From positions 186,001 through 250,000 of the forward strand of contig KN834811.1 in the NCBI GenBank assembly GCA_000827265.1: DNA of 64,000 nucleotides. Direction: 5' to 3'. Shown piece by piece: positions 47,403 to 63,800 of this stretch. This stretch comes from Collybiopsis luxurians FD-317 M1. Lineage: Eukaryota; Basidiomycota; Agaricomycetes; Agaricales; Omphalotaceae. Position 1 is the first letter of the stretch. Each line of letters opens with the position of its first letter. The notes beneath the pieces were generated by a model. It did no database searches. It was not told where the DNA came from and saw only the letters and a list, made by a program, of their open reading frames with translations. The translations under genes and the position numbers were made by a program.

Positions 47403-48092
47403 ATGCCAGCAAAGCACGTCCGATTTGCGAGTGTATCGACTGCCTATCCTGCCTCCATTCCACCTCTATCTTATTCAGCTCCTTCTGAACCTTCGTCATC
47501 TGGCCCTCGCACACCTCCCTCTTATAATGATCCCCTGCCATCCGTATCCTCTCGCTATGGCTTCTTGCATTCGCGGCGAAAACGCTCCCAATCTTACCCC
47601 ATCCCCACTCGGGTGCACAACTTGCTTGCGTACTCGCATCGCCCTGCTATAAACTACGATGTGAGGTATCCCCCATCCACTATTACGACCACATACTCCG
47701 GGCTCTCCACTACTACATTTGCCGAGCCAGCTATTTATCCCCCGGTCTCTTCGCTGACGATCCAAATCCCCCATCACACCTGGCCCATTTCCGTTCACGC
47801 GTCGTTCAACGGTCAATATGTCACCGTAAATGACGTCTTTAGCGCAATTTACCACTCGCTGAGGAACAATGTCTCTTCTACGGATTATCATGCGATCCCA
47901 TCGAGGAAGGACGCCGAAAAAGTTCGCATGGCGTACGAGACCCGGTACAGGCGTCTTCGCGACCGCTACGCTTACGAGTCCGAGAAGAGGCAAGGACTGA
48001 AGCGAGTGGATTTCTTGGTCGGGCATACCCGCTTCATCGGATTGACTGTTTCCAGCCATAACCCTGGAGTCTGGGTTCTGCACCTTTCATGA
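47403..48092 (+). CDS. DUF6699 protein (229 aa)
   Basis: Closest paralogue of the 29081 gene, intronless, on the opposite strand. It starts MPAKHVRFASVSTAYPASIP, followed by a Ser/Pro-rich region. The conserved domain reads PPVSSLTIQIPHHTWPISVH, YVTVNDVFSAIYHSLRNNVS, YHAIPSRKDAEKVRMAYETR and RVDFLVGHTRFIGLTVSS. Start at 47403 is chosen over the in-frame 47220 because it aligns with the other copies and lies ~100 bp after the TATA box. Similarity to 29081 extends into the promoter, so this is a recent duplicate now ~18 kb away. The RVxF-like KHVRF is kept at residues 4-8. Role unknown. Confidence 0.78.
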   Translation: MPAKHVRFASVSTAYPASIPPLSYSAPSEPSSSGPRTPPSYNDPLPSVSSRYGFLHSRRKRSQSYPIPTRVHNLLAYSHRPAINYDVRYPPSTITTTYSGLSTTTFAEPAIYPPVSSLTIQIPHHTWPISVHASFNGQYVTVNDVFSAIYHSLRNNVSSTDYHAIPSRKDAEKVRMAYETRYRRLRDRYAYESEKRQGLKRVDFLVGHTRFIGLTVSSHNPGVWVLHLS

Positions 48093-49337
48093 CATCGACT
48101 CACCAGTAATGTTTTAATGCCTTTTATTTTTTGAATGTTCGCTTTGAAAGCAATGGACGAATACCTTATTACTTGTAAATACCCACACTAACTATTATTC
48201 CCTAGTACAGTATCGTGTTTTGGAATGGAGAAATTTTCTTCGCATGTATTATGTTGCTTCGCTGTATCCTTGATACCCCGCTTATGCTATTTTATACTTG
48301 TATCCTCGTACTTTATGTATTTCACCTTTATACGTATGATATTCCACTGCTTACCATGAATATACCCTTTTTTCAACTGCATTTGTATCTTTCTTTCCAC
48401 CTTCCTGTGGTACATACAGATCTTGTACAGATCCGTCATACTTACTCCTGAAGATATTGAATATTTCCTGGAAAGTATACATCGATAGACGGCTCGGAGC
48501 CAAATCAGAACGAGCTGTGCTCCGTTTTCCATTAGTGCTATGTTAGTGTGATTGACGAAGATCGATTTACGGGGTCCTGAATTATCCTCGGGCGCCAAAT
48601 TGGGCGCTAGGAACTCACGGATCTTGAACGCAAGGAGCAGGTTCCGGACACTGCCACGTTCATCTCCATTTCCATTATTCCATACCACTCATAGCGAGTA
48701 CCCCGGTGTAGTCGCTGAAACTCTACCATCCGTCTCTTCATCGCGCGCTCCAAATGCCCTCCGGCTCAACGTTGTGCTCTTAGAAACCGCAGCCTTGAAG
48801 CACCGAGGCAGTGCGAACTGGTCAGGGTTCCTTTTTGTTTGTACTCTATTTCTTACACCGCCTTCTGGATGTCGAATGTCGAATGTCGTATGCTGTGATT
48901 CAGCTTTTATGGGTAAAATAACGACGACAACACTGGTATGAAAATCACTGTCAGTGTGGTTTATGCTGCGCGTCCAGCATTAAGTTCCAATGGCACTTCC
49001 ACACAGTGGATGTAATTTCGTTTTCGAAGCAACCAGGCCCCCGTTGTTTCTGATGGCAAACTAACGGGAATGCGCGCAGTTTTCGGCTTCTATGGCTCCT
49101 CCCAAAGAGCTTCAAACCCGCCTGATGCTAACTGGACAACCGCTTGTACTAGAGAAAATCAATATCATGTTTAGATCACACTCCGCAGGCCTTGCACATT
49201 TACTCTCGTACTTGTAAGCTAACGTTTCTTCTGGTATAAGTACCAGGTGCTTTCGCCCTTTAGTCTCCCTATCCTTATTGTTCTTCTTCAATTCTTCACT
49301 CCCCTTTTTTGTTCGTTTTTATTTCTGTTCTTGCAGT
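48093..49337. other. Intergenic, nothing recognised
   Basis: About 1.2 kb between the DUF6699 gene and the first RTA1-like gene. Frames here have no domain features. The T-rich stretch at ~49268-49332 is just upstream of the RTA1 start and may be promoter. Confidence 0.35.
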
Positions 49338-50724
49338 ATGTTTGAGACGTACTCCACCTCTTTAAATTCTCTCGTTTCTCGTGCCAACTCTACCCAAACT
49401 GACGCTCAGGAAGTAAATCCGGATCCGTATGGATATAAGCCTACGTTCGCGGTCTGTATTTTGTTCCTTTCATTGTTCGGAGTTTCTACGTGTGAGATTT
49501 TGCCATATATTGCTTTCTCGTGCATGAAATATTGATGTTATCCTCCCCTCGGGTTAGTCATTCACTTTTGTCAGGCAATTGCCTACCGGAAATGGTTTTT
49601 CCTGTATACCGCTGTTTTTGCTGGTTTAATCGAGTTGGCGGGGTGGTCGGGACGTCTCTGGTCCAATCAGAACCTCAGTAACAACAATGCTTTCCTCATT
49701 CAGTGGGTGTTTGGGTCTGGAACTAGGTCATAAAAACTGACGCACAAGTTCACCAGGATTGTTTGCACTATAATCGCGCCAACTCCCCTGCTAGCTGCCA
49801 ACTTTGTGATCCTGGCAAGGATAATCAAGAAACTTGACGATTGCTATAGCCGTCTTGGCCCTCGTCTCTGTATGTGCAGTCTTTGCTTATGTCGATCATA
49901 ATTAAGCCGTACCTTTAGATTCAAGGATCTTCCTTTCCTGCGTGAGCATTGCTGCCATACACATTCTGGTGTATCCTAATCAATGACCAGGATATCATTG
50001 CTCTTGTCGTTCAGGGAGCGGGAGGAGGTATCGCTTCAGGTACAGTTAATCAAGACGTCGTTAACCTTGTGAGTATCTCCCCCGCATCTGGATATCCAGC
50101 AATTATTCAATTATACGAAAGGGCTCGCACGTAATGCTTGCAGGAATAGTCTTTCAGCTTGGTTCGTTGTCATCTTTTTCCATTCAAGTAGAGATTTCTT
50201 AATAGCTTAACTGACACACATGTAGTTGTGATGATATGCTTCATGATGTTAGCGATGGAGTTCTTCTACCGTTATTCTAGCGATCTTCCTATTCGCAAGG
50301 CTAGAATTGTCAAGCCAGTCATCATCAGTAATCGTATGGAAGTTTTAGTTTACGCTGGGATGTTCAACACCATTTGCCTGTTTATTCGGTAAGATTGTTT
50401 CCCCCCTATTTGCACAAGTCTGTCTTATTCATACCGAAATATGTTTCTAAGGGCTATCTATCGAACCGTCGAGCTCGCAGACGGATTTGACGGTGAAGTC
50501 ATTCGGACTCAATGGTTGTTCAGTGCGCGGTGTTTCACGCCTTTCCCTAGTCCGTGTAGCTCATTCGGAGATTTACAGATTTCTTCGACGCAACAATGGT
50601 TGTACTTGCTATGTTTACTTATAATTTCGCTCATCCCGGACGATTACTGGAGGAAGACAATGACGAAAACGATAGCGAGTCTCTCCGTCGCCTTCCAATG
50701 GACGACGTAGCTTTGAAAGCTTGA
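49338..50724 (+). CDS. RTA1-like 7-TM protein (copy 1)
   Basis: Fungal seven-transmembrane protein of the RTA1/lipid-translocating-exporter-like family, whose yeast members affect resistance to toxic lipids and sterol drugs at the plasma or vacuolar membrane. Exons give: a hydrophilic start with DPYGYKPTFAVCILFLSLFG, RKWFFLYTAVFAGLIELAGW, IIAPTPLLAANFVILARIIK, the family signature DIIALVVQGAGGGIASG, IVFQL then ICFMMLAMEFFYRYSSDLP, NTICLFIRAIYRTVELADGF and LAMFTYNFAHPGRLL, then an acidic tail to TGA 50724. ATG 49338 opens the reading used by the tandem copy. About seven short introns. The frame appears open. It is followed in tandem by copy 2. Confidence 0.8.
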
Positions 50725-51405
50725 TGAATCGTACATACAGCGGCGGAATTTTCCGATATGTGACGGCCTTGGTCATGATCTAATACTTGCATCTTTATTT
50801 ATATCCTACTTGTTCCTCGCTCGTTTAATTCATTGGCTTTTGGGTTTGCCAATATGCAATGAGCGTCGTGGTCTGCACGACGAAGCTATGGCCTGCTCAT
50901 GCGAAGATTTAACTTCTCCGAGCCTATACCAGAACCTAGCTTGAACGCGTTCTGTGATCTGACCTTAGGAACGGTGATCCCAGCAATTATTCAGATCTTA
51001 TCGGAAATACGGCTCTCCCCGATGATGTCGCCCTGCATTCCGAACTTTACTGCACCTCATTCTTTCGTTGCCGGATAGGTTTATACCGCACAGCATTCAC
51101 CTGTCAACCGATGCAAATGTAAAGTCTAACGGCTCTATTCAATTACGCTTCGACGGAAGAAAGGAAGGGAGCAAGCAGGAAACGACAGTCTTGGGTACAT
51201 GCCCGCTATCTAACACGCACGAGTACCAATGAGTCCTCGCAGAAATATTCAGTATGAAACTGCCGGAAACTTTTTTGCCGAGTTTCATGAAGTCGCCAAG
51301 TCGAGCTTTAAGCACTCTCCCTGAGCTTATTCCTCAGTATAAGAACTATATCCTTAGACAATCTCAAACTATCTTCACCCCTCACATCGTTTCTAGATTT
51401 GCAAG
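50725..51405. other. Spacer between the RTA1-like tandem copies
   Basis: About 680 bp holding the 3' end of copy 1 and presumably the promoter of copy 2. No other feature is seen. Confidence 0.3.
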
Positions 51406-52761
51406 ATGTCGACCACAAACTTCACCTCGTTACACTCATTCATTACTAGAGACAGTGACATAAATCCAGACCCTTACGGATATCGACCCACGCTCTCTGT
51501 CTGTATTTTGTTTCTCTGTCTGTTCGGTGCTTCTACCTGTGAGGTTTCCACCTACATGTTCCTTCACTGCATTTTAACTCACGATTAACAACAGTCATCC
51601 ACCTCTGCCAATCCATCGCCTACCGAAAGTGGTTCTTTCTGTATACCGCCGTTCTGGCTGGACTATTGGAAATTTTGGGGTGGTCAGGCCGTTTGTGGTC
51701 CAATAGAAATTTGCCCAGTAACAGTGCTTACCTCATTCAGTAAGCCCTGCTTCGACGAATATTCAAAGTGCTTCTCAAACTGTAAAACCTCCAGGATAAT
51801 CTGCACAATCCAAGGCCCAACTCCGCTACTTGCCGCAAACTTTGTGATCCTGGCTGGTCTCATCAAGAAATTGGGCGATCGTTATTGCCGTTTGCGTCCT
51901 AAAATATGTACGTGGTTCTTTTATCTTCGATCAAAGAAAGGTTACTGATCGTGGACTACGTTAGATTCGATAATTTTCCTCACATGTGTAAGAGTCCTCC
52001 CAGCCTTATACAAATGATAGTCGACGCTCTGCTCACCTGCTCATTCCGATCCTAGGATATCATCGCTCTCGGAGTCCAAGGTACTGGGGGTGGTATTGCT
52101 GCATCTTCAAACGACCCAGACACTGTTAACTTGGTAGATCATTGCTCCCATAGCCTAGCTGTAGTGATTAATCCTTATTATCCTTTAGGGATCGCATATC
52201 ATGCTCGGGGGAATTGTCTTTCAACTGGGTGAGCAGTCCCTCTTTTCCCCTTATCAGAACATATCTAATTGATTGAAATACGAGTGTAGTGGTGATAATC
52301 TGTTATATGCTTCTCGCAATGGAATTCTTCTGGCGGTATTCTCACAACCTTCCAATCCGTCTGGGAAGCAGCCCAAGCGATGTGAAGCCAAGTCTTTTAC
52401 GTGGTCCAGCCCAGTGGTTGGTCTACGCTTTGATGTTCAATACCGCGTGCCTCTTCATTAGGGCTATCTATCGAACGGTCGAACTCACCGATGGATTTCA
52501 TGGTAAGATTATTGAGACACAGTGGCTTTTTAGTGCGTACACCCCCTTCTGCTATGTTTAATCGTTCATTACTTAATTCTTGACTTTGTCTAACTAGATG
52601 TCTTCGACGGAGCGATGATAGTGCTGGCCATGGTCACTTTTAACATTGCCCACCCTGGTTTATTGCTGAAAGATGACGATCGCAATGAAGACGACTTTAT
52701 TATTCAACCAATTCTAATGGAAAATTCTGGTCCGCAGGTTTATGGCAAAGTCATAGTTTAG
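51406..52761 (+). CDS. RTA1-like 7-TM protein (copy 2)
   Basis: Tandem paralogue of the gene just upstream with the same exon order. It starts MSTTNFTSLHSFITRDSDIN, then DPYGYRPTLSVCILFLCLFG, RKWFFLYTAVLAGLLEILGW, IQGPTPLLAANFVILAGLIK, the signature DIIALGVQGTGGGIAAS, IICYMLLAMEFFWRYSHNLP, NTACLFIRAIYRTVELTDGF and LAMVTFNIAHPGLLL. The C-terminal tail after the last helix (DDDRNEDDFIIQPI..VIV, TAG 52759-52761) differs from copy 1, so regulation or trafficking may differ. The frame looks intact across about seven introns. Likely a membrane transporter or lipid-stress factor. Confidence 0.82.
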
Positions 52762-53701
52762 AGCGGTCGCACATGGGGAGTAGGGACTTTGGTACAGTTT
52801 AGTTCTTTTCATCCGGAATATCTATTAGAATACTTTTTCTACTTGATTATGCTATAAACATTTAATGGAAGATTTTACAGAGTCTGCTCCAGTAAGTTTG
52901 ACGTTGGCTCTCTTTTTCTTTTAGTTTCTTCCTAAGACCATTGTGAATTATCTGAACATTCGTTTGGGTCTACACTACACTAAGTACTAGTACTCTATAT
53001 TCGTGATAGCAATCTCCCTTAAATGCTAATGATGCTCGGATTTGCTTAGTGGATCATATAGCCATAGATTTCCGGATATCCTTTAGAGAACGTGTTTAGA
53101 TTCCCTTCCTGAAGCTACGAGCGAGTTGTGAGGGCACGGTTTTTCCCATCATACCGGTTCCACGTGATAAGCTCCCAGGGCGTAGCGGCAACATCATCGT
53201 GCTTTAGCTTTCACCATTTCGTCTTCAAGCCGCTCTGTTAAGCTGCAGCAAAAGCATGACTCAAGGGATACCTCGGAAGTGCCGTCGAATACGGGACTTA
53301 CTCATCCGAGTCCTCCGCCGCTTAAGCGGTTAATCCTGAAAGTTTTCGTTGGGGAATCCACTTTGTGACGCCCTGCACCTGTTCGGCTGAGCGTCTACAT
53401 GTACACCCCAAGATGAATAGCCGCTACTTCGTAGTAATACGTACACCTCAACTTCTCATTCATTATTCATGACAGCGCTGCCACTCTCCCCAACGAACTC
53501 CCCAGTTTTGCTGTTTAGGGCTCAGAGCTGTTTCGTGTACACAGGCTATTGAGTCGAGCGAGATTGGCAGGGATAATTTGCCGGACATCCGTTATATCTA
53601 CGAGGAGCTTGGACTATAAAATCCAAGTTTGAGTGAGGAAAGACGATCACCAACCTAACACGTCTCTTAGACTTCTCGGTATCAAGCTTCTCGAAATATC
53701 A
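52762..53701. other. Intergenic
   Basis: About 940 bp between RTA1-like copy 2 and the Old Yellow Enzyme gene. No gene, RNA or repeat is recognised; the last part is promoter. Confidence 0.3.
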
Positions 53702-55435
<1,734 letters not shown>

Positions 55436-55579
55436 ATTGATTTTAAATGGCTAGAATGTTAGAATACCTTGGAAGCGATTGCCTTGCAATTAACTTTGAG
55501 CTCTAGACTGTGCTTGAGTCCTGGAACAGGCGGGACCGACTCTTGAGACCGTGAGACGCGTGAGTCATGTGTGCATCGA

Positions 55580-55619
55580 CCAATCACGTGCTTGAAACGC
55601 GCTTATAAAAGGCGCGAGA
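55580..55619 (+). promoter_or_regulatory. Histone H4 core promoter (CCAAT and TATA)
   Basis: CCAATCA at 55580 and TATAAAA at 55613-55619 lie ~140 and ~105 bp before the H4 ATG. This is a usual arrangement for a strong regulated promoter. Confidence 0.5.
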
Positions 55620-55721
55620 TCAACGCACTCCAGCTCTTTCTCCAACTCCCATCTTCAAGCCTCGGCGACTTCAACTCAATCCGCACAGCCTTCTCTTTTA
55701 TATTCCTCACTACTCTCAATA

Positions 55722-56238
<517 letters not shown>

Positions 56239-56978
56239 ATCGGGAGGGCGTACCTGGTGAGTTTTCTGTTTTCTACTTTGTTTCTGGTCTTGACTCGAGG
56301 TTTCCCAGTCGTCGCTCTTCCTTTCTCCACGTTCTATTGTATGATTGTACTAGCGTATGTACCATAATGTTCTATCCTTATTCATGACTACATGCAACAT
56401 GAACTCGATTTTGTATTGTTCGATTTATTTCTGTAATTTGAAAGATCTTCGCATAGCTAAATCTGGCTTCTTGCGTCGAACAGCCGGTCCAACCGCTCAG
56501 GGCAAGAGCAGATGTTCATGTGAGCTTCCTCAGCCTCGTGTTCCAATGTTATTGACAGCGATAATGTGCTGTCATACATCAATGTGCCTCTGCTGATGAA
56601 TGTTTAGCTTTCAATTAGTTGGTATTTTAGCTCGCCTTGCGCTGCGGATGTAGCAGTGACACTGCTGCAGAAATGTTCAGCTTTGACTTCACCGTAAGTA
56701 GTAAATTGAAAGTAAGTGGTGGTCTAGAACCCAAACTCTTTCTTCTGCTAATTTTCATTTCATGGGCAATTGCAGCTTTGAATGACCACTTTTTCCTGGT
56801 TGTTTATCTCGAACGGATCAATCGGTACCTTGCAGCTGAATATGCCGTAGTGTCAACGTATGGCATATGAAATGTGGCGTACTAAACTCTTGCAAGTCCA
56901 ACCGGGTATTCAGGGACGATATAAAAAAACCGGTACCAAACGTCGTCCGTTCTCTCTAGCTTCCTCATCCCCATTATT
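56239..56978. other. Intergenic
   Basis: About 740 bp: H4 3' flank and promoter of the acyltransferase-like gene (an AT-rich GATATAAAAAA at ~56918 may be its TATA box). No other gene is recognised. Confidence 0.35.
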
Positions 56979-58183
56979 ATGTCGGCTAAAGGCCAAGAAC
57001 TAGCAACGACTCCTTGGTTTATTACTCCTCTCTTATACGTCCTCCTTGTTCTTGGCTTGACCTTTCAGTCCACCACCTCTCGAGCATCCTTCTTCATCCC
57101 TATCCTCTCTATTGCATACTGGACAGTCTCTTACACCACCGTTCCGGACAAACCACTATCCACCTATTTCCAAGCTATCTCCGCATGGGAAACCGTTTTC
57201 CAAGCGCTCGACTATCTTGTCCTCACTGACCCATATGCAGAATTTCGACTCGTTGGACAGACCGAATCTCCTCTCCAAAAACCCTTCCTCGCGCGTCTAG
57301 TGTGGGGCCTGAGACTCGTCGCGGCACCGAGAGGAGTCGGGTGGAATCACGAACCTAAAAAGTTTCTCCCGCCCCATCCTGAACCTCAATCTCGATTTTC
57401 GTTTATATTTCGACGCCAGATTCCTTCTGCGTTGATATCGTTTGTCATTTTTGACGCGGCATATCTCGCACTACGCAGTCATCCTGGGTTCTTACCCGGA
57501 CCATCCTCCATAGCGGACGTAGGACCCTTCATGCGATTCGTCAATGTCCTCATCTTCGCCACGTCTGCTTATTATTTCCTCGACTTGCAATATCGACTAT
57601 TCAGTATCGCGATGACGGCAAGTGGGATGTACCGACCGGACGAGTGGCCGGATTTCTTGGGGAGCTGGAGTGAAGCTTATACGGTGCGGAGGTTTTGGGA
57701 CCGGACGTGGTATCAAAAGATGAGGAGGTGGAGGACGGTTCCTGGGGATCTTATCGCGCAGCGTTGGATAGGGTTGAAGGTTGGTTCGAGAGGATGCGAG
57801 TATACGAAGCTTTTTGTTGGGTTTTGTATGAACGCTCTGATGCACCAAATTGCGGATTACGCGCTTCGGCAGAGGGGATTTTGGGATTTTACGTCAGGGG
57901 GAGTATGGTGTTTTTTGTGGTGCAGGTGGGTGCGATTGTGGTTGAGGATGTGGTTATTGCGTTGGGGAGGAGATTTGGGATACGAGGGGCAGAAGAGAGG
58001 AGGTGGGTGAGAGTTGTTGGGTATGCTTGGACGATTGGGTGGTTTGCGTTTTCGATTCCGATGTTTGATCCATGCTTTAGGGATGGGCTGGTTGGAGGGG
58101 AGGTGTTTAGTTTGATTGGTGGGTTGTGGAAGCGAGATTGGACGGGTAAGGCGGTGAAGATTGCGCTTCCGTTGGAGTATTGA
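56979..58183 (+). CDS. Wax-synthase-like membrane O-acyltransferase with a one-base frame break
   Basis: Integral membrane acyltransferase of the wax synthase/MBOAT_2 type, often found acetylating fungal terpenoids. Hydrophobic N-terminus (FITPLLYVLLVLGLTF; FFIPILSIAYWTVSY), then PDEWPDFLGSWSEAYTVRRF and WDRTWYQKMRR (the family's RFWxRxWHQ block), and the putative catalytic His in NALMHQIADY. Frame 1 runs 56979-~57900. The remaining family text (VFFVVQVGAIVVEDVVIALG; KRDWTGKAVKIALPLEY, stop 58183) lies in another frame. The switch falls at a run of five G (57897-57901); one additional base there would give a single 401-aa frame. Either a sequencing or assembly error or a real frameshift. Intronless as read. 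Confidence 0.72.
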
Positions 58184-58324
58184 ATCGTCCCAACTATCAC
58201 GCTAGTCATCCTTGGTTTACGTCTTCTTGTTGAGTAAATCTGCTCCTTTTCTTGTGCATTTAGAAGGTAGAAAACGAAAGCTTTTGCCATTATTTTTCTA
58301 GAGCGTCATGTGGAGGAACCACCC

Positions 58325-58881
58325 AGGATTTTGTACCAACGGCCTATCCATTGCAGACGTTGGATTTCTCATGCGCTGCGTCAACGTCTCTGCATCATCA
58401 AAATACTGTTTAATATGGTTTTGATACTCGTTGGGCTACTAGTATACCGGCCAGAAGCCAGAAGATTGGCCGGATCTAATCGGATTTTGGGGAGACGCGT
58501 ATAATGTACGCCAAAGGTCAATTATGCGCATGGCATCGGACTCTGAGACGTTCAGTGACTACATCGGAAAACTTCATCGGTCATCGCTGGCTCCGTCTCT
58601 CACTTGGAGCCGATACATGCGCTTATGCTACTCTATTTCGGGTCTTATACGCAATCATTTGCTCCAGAAAAGAATTGGGATAAGGATATGTATTCAAGAT
58701 GGCAAGTTCATCGGGAAAATATGTGTACAATAATAAGCTGGTTCGCACTCTCCCTTCCCATCTAGTAGACCCATACTTCATAGTGGGATCGGGGAACATA
58801 AAATCATCAGTCTCATTGGCCGGTTGTGGACTGAGAACGGGAACTGGCAGTGTAAAAATTCCTCTTCCGTTAAATTTTTAG
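58325..58881 (+). pseudogene. Relic of a second wax-synthase-like gene
   Basis: Pieces match the C-terminal half of the preceding gene: LSIADVGFLMRCVNV (cf. SSIADVGPFMRFVNV), PEDWPDLIGFWGDAYNVRQ (cf. PDEWPDFLGSWSEAYTVRR) and the end GSVKIPLPLNF (cf. KAVKIALPLEY), with frame changes and stops between them and much of the middle deleted. It is a tandem duplicate that has decayed. Confidence 0.7.
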
Positions 58882-58957
58882 GTATTTATACATCCACAAA
58901 ATAACAATGGACGCTACGACAAATGATCTTGGTATACTGAGCGCACGAGGACCCCAC

Positions 58958-60822
<1,865 letters not shown>

Positions 60823-63800
60823 CTTTTGTCGACTCGGGATGCCAGTCAAGTGAATCAAGGAGAGTCTGAGTACCAAGAACTTGGGTATCTTGATCCCAGC
60901 CGGTCTAGTGGAATATTTATATCCGCAAGATATCCTATGGGAGCGTGGTTGCCTCAAACAAACACGGACCCGAACCAGAGTACTGAGGCTGTTAAATGAC
61001 CCTCTGCAAAGTTATCTTTGCGTGTTAGCCAACATCGAACTGCGTTGAAATTTTCGCAAAAACAGCGTGGTACCGTAACGCAACCTTACCTTGGCAGTTT
61101 CGGGGCCGGAATAAAGAGGTTAAAGTCAATTCGTGCTCAGTTATCTGGACTAGACTGCGTGAGAGAGCACTTGAGCCAGTTAGTAATGAAAAAGACTATC
61201 CATAGGCCGTCAAAACTTATTTCTAGTGCCGGTGTAGGTGAGGTTCTGGGACAGAAAGTGTGAGCTATTTTTAAATCGACAGCCACATTCCTGAGAGAAA
61301 TTGAGAATTTTATGATGGATATCCAAATATCAAGATGCGAGAGGCATTCATGTGGATCGCGTCAATGAAGAGCAGTAGTACAATCAATTCAAAAATCCAC
61401 GGTAGCGGTACTAGGAAGAGTTCTTGAAAGGGAATGGAAGATTGTTCGATTACTCACCATTGGGTTACTTGGTAAATACAGGAAATACGATTGGACTCAT
61501 AGCAAGATCTTCCTGCCCGAATAAGCGGCTTGCAAAAGAAACAAGTAGAAGGTGGGGACAAACATTAATGCTTCCGGGGTCTGTATGCCTAAACGCCAGG
61601 CTTCAACTAGTTCAATTCACGGAACGCTATCAACTGGAGCAAGGAACCAGAATTAGGGCCTTAGAGGGAATTCAGGGAGTCAATGAACGCCTGCAAGTAA
61701 CAGTTCCATGAAGCTGAAAGAAACTTGAGAACATGTGGGATATGACCTGGAAATCGGGGAAGCAAAGGTTAGACAAACTAGCAATACCCTGATGAAAATA
61801 AAGTGTATGGAGCCACCTAAGGCAGGGAAGTTCGTTTGTTCATTCGTTCTATTACACAGCATGGTCCACAATCTGAATGCCAGTTTCCAGGGATTATCCT
61901 GGTACTGACCCATGCACCATTGTCTCTGGGACTGCTGCAGAAGGAGGAGACAAGATCGCAACTGATGCATGGCATCGCTGCTGTAGATCTCCCCTCCCAG
62001 ACGACAGCCAACTACCTACAATACAGGAAGTAACTAGAGTAGAGGGTGAAGTTGGGTCCACACTTCATCGATGCCCTCACAATCACATGGTATGGTATAA
62101 ATGAGTGAATTGACAGTGGAAGAGAGTCGCTCAGTAGATATGACCATCATGAATCAATAAGCCGCATTCAGCATCTTGAGCCTTTGTTGAGGAAATAAGT
62201 AGGAACGGAATCAAAGGAACCAGCGAGAGGAATTGGAAAGCAATTTGTGCAACGTTCCCATGGCCAATAAGGCGATAAGGCAGATAATTAGCATTCATGA
62301 AGGCAGTGGTGGAATGCCCGTGAGGTTTCGAACAGGAATTCTAAGGTCTGAGGAAACCTAAGGAAACAGGGACTAATTAACTGCTACGGAAGGAAAAAAT
62401 GAAATCGGTCCCGGTGATGGAAAAATGGAAACTGTGTCTCATTTGCGACCAGAAGGTCCTATCTCCAAATTCTAAATAGAAAACACCGCTAAGTCCCAGC
62501 TTATAAACTGTGTCAAATAATCCCTTTTATTGCAGGTGATCTCCAAGTCATGGCATAGTCCATATTTGATAAGCCTTTTTTGTGCACCGTTAGCAGCGAC
62601 TCCAAGAAGAAAGAGCAGTTACCATTGCACTTTTGATTAATAGGACTTCCTGTATCTTGGATGAATAGTGCTGGTACCAACAGCAGCGAAGAAAAGAATT
62701 AATTAAATAGTGCAAAATCGCAGCTGTTTTCTGATTCCCATTTTCGTCCCTTCCGGAAGCCAGATTGTTTGATTTTGCTTACCACAGAATCCTCAGTAGA
62801 ACCTTGAATACGCTTGAAGCTGGAATCAACTTGATTTGAACATTCCAATGGGAAAAGACAAGATAGTGAGTGAAACTTTGTAATAAACAAGGTAAATATG
62901 AGCAGTAGTATACCATTCAGAGTATTAATCCCTCATGTAGGGAATCTAGAGATAGATGATGGAAGAGAGTTGACAAGTCTAAGTATACCGTAAAGAGTTA
63001 CTGTTTCATTTCGTTCAATTTGACACGGGTCGTGACCTTTGACCACATTGAGTCATTGATAAAATTTTGAATTCAGCAAACGGGGTGTAATAAACCACGG
63101 GGCATTCAGAGAGTTTTAAATACATACATACTGAAAGAATTGTGCCGAAAAATGCAAGAGAAATGAAACAAAAATTTGATTCAACAGAAGCCAAAGTGAC
63201 CTGTGGCAAGTCATTTTTGTCAGCATTTACACCTTAGATATGACCACAGTCTAAGCTCTGTTAAAACTACTTTGATTAACAAATAAGGGAATCACTGTGC
63301 AAGTTTTGCATCTCATATTTTACATGCAGACATACTATTGCCAATATGGACATACTTCCTTTCTGCTGTACATCTTGAGGCCTGGTGACTACAGTCAAAG
63401 CTTGGTTCCAAATTGTTTTTGATTTGAGGTTGCTATTCTCCTGATTCTATTCACCGATGTAAAGTTGCATATGTCAAGATTAGATGGAATAGCTTAGTTT
63501 GCACCTTGCCTTATCATGACAACATCCTCTACTGTCATCGCGCTATGACAACTTCGCATTCTCAAACCTGGTTGCCTCATCGCACCTGATGGGTATATTC
63601 AACCATCTCACCTGCCAGAGATGAATGATTTCACTACAAATTAGGGAGCCAATCAATGTGAAACTCTACAAAACAATAATGTTCCTGGGTTCCCAGTAAA
63701 TGGCATTTACCTCCTGCTGGTATGCTGTGTTTCCTGATATTTGCATTCTGTTGACTGGAATTTGCAGCTGTGTAACCCATTCATTGATAACCATCTCACT

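Noticed and set aside
48287..48688. 133-aa minus-strand frame
   Set aside because: No family features and no conservation near the paralogous DUF6699 locus; likely chance.
57897..57901. An intron explaining the acyltransferase frame change
   Set aside because: No GT...AG pair of plausible intron length around the switch point keeps the conserved residues on both sides.
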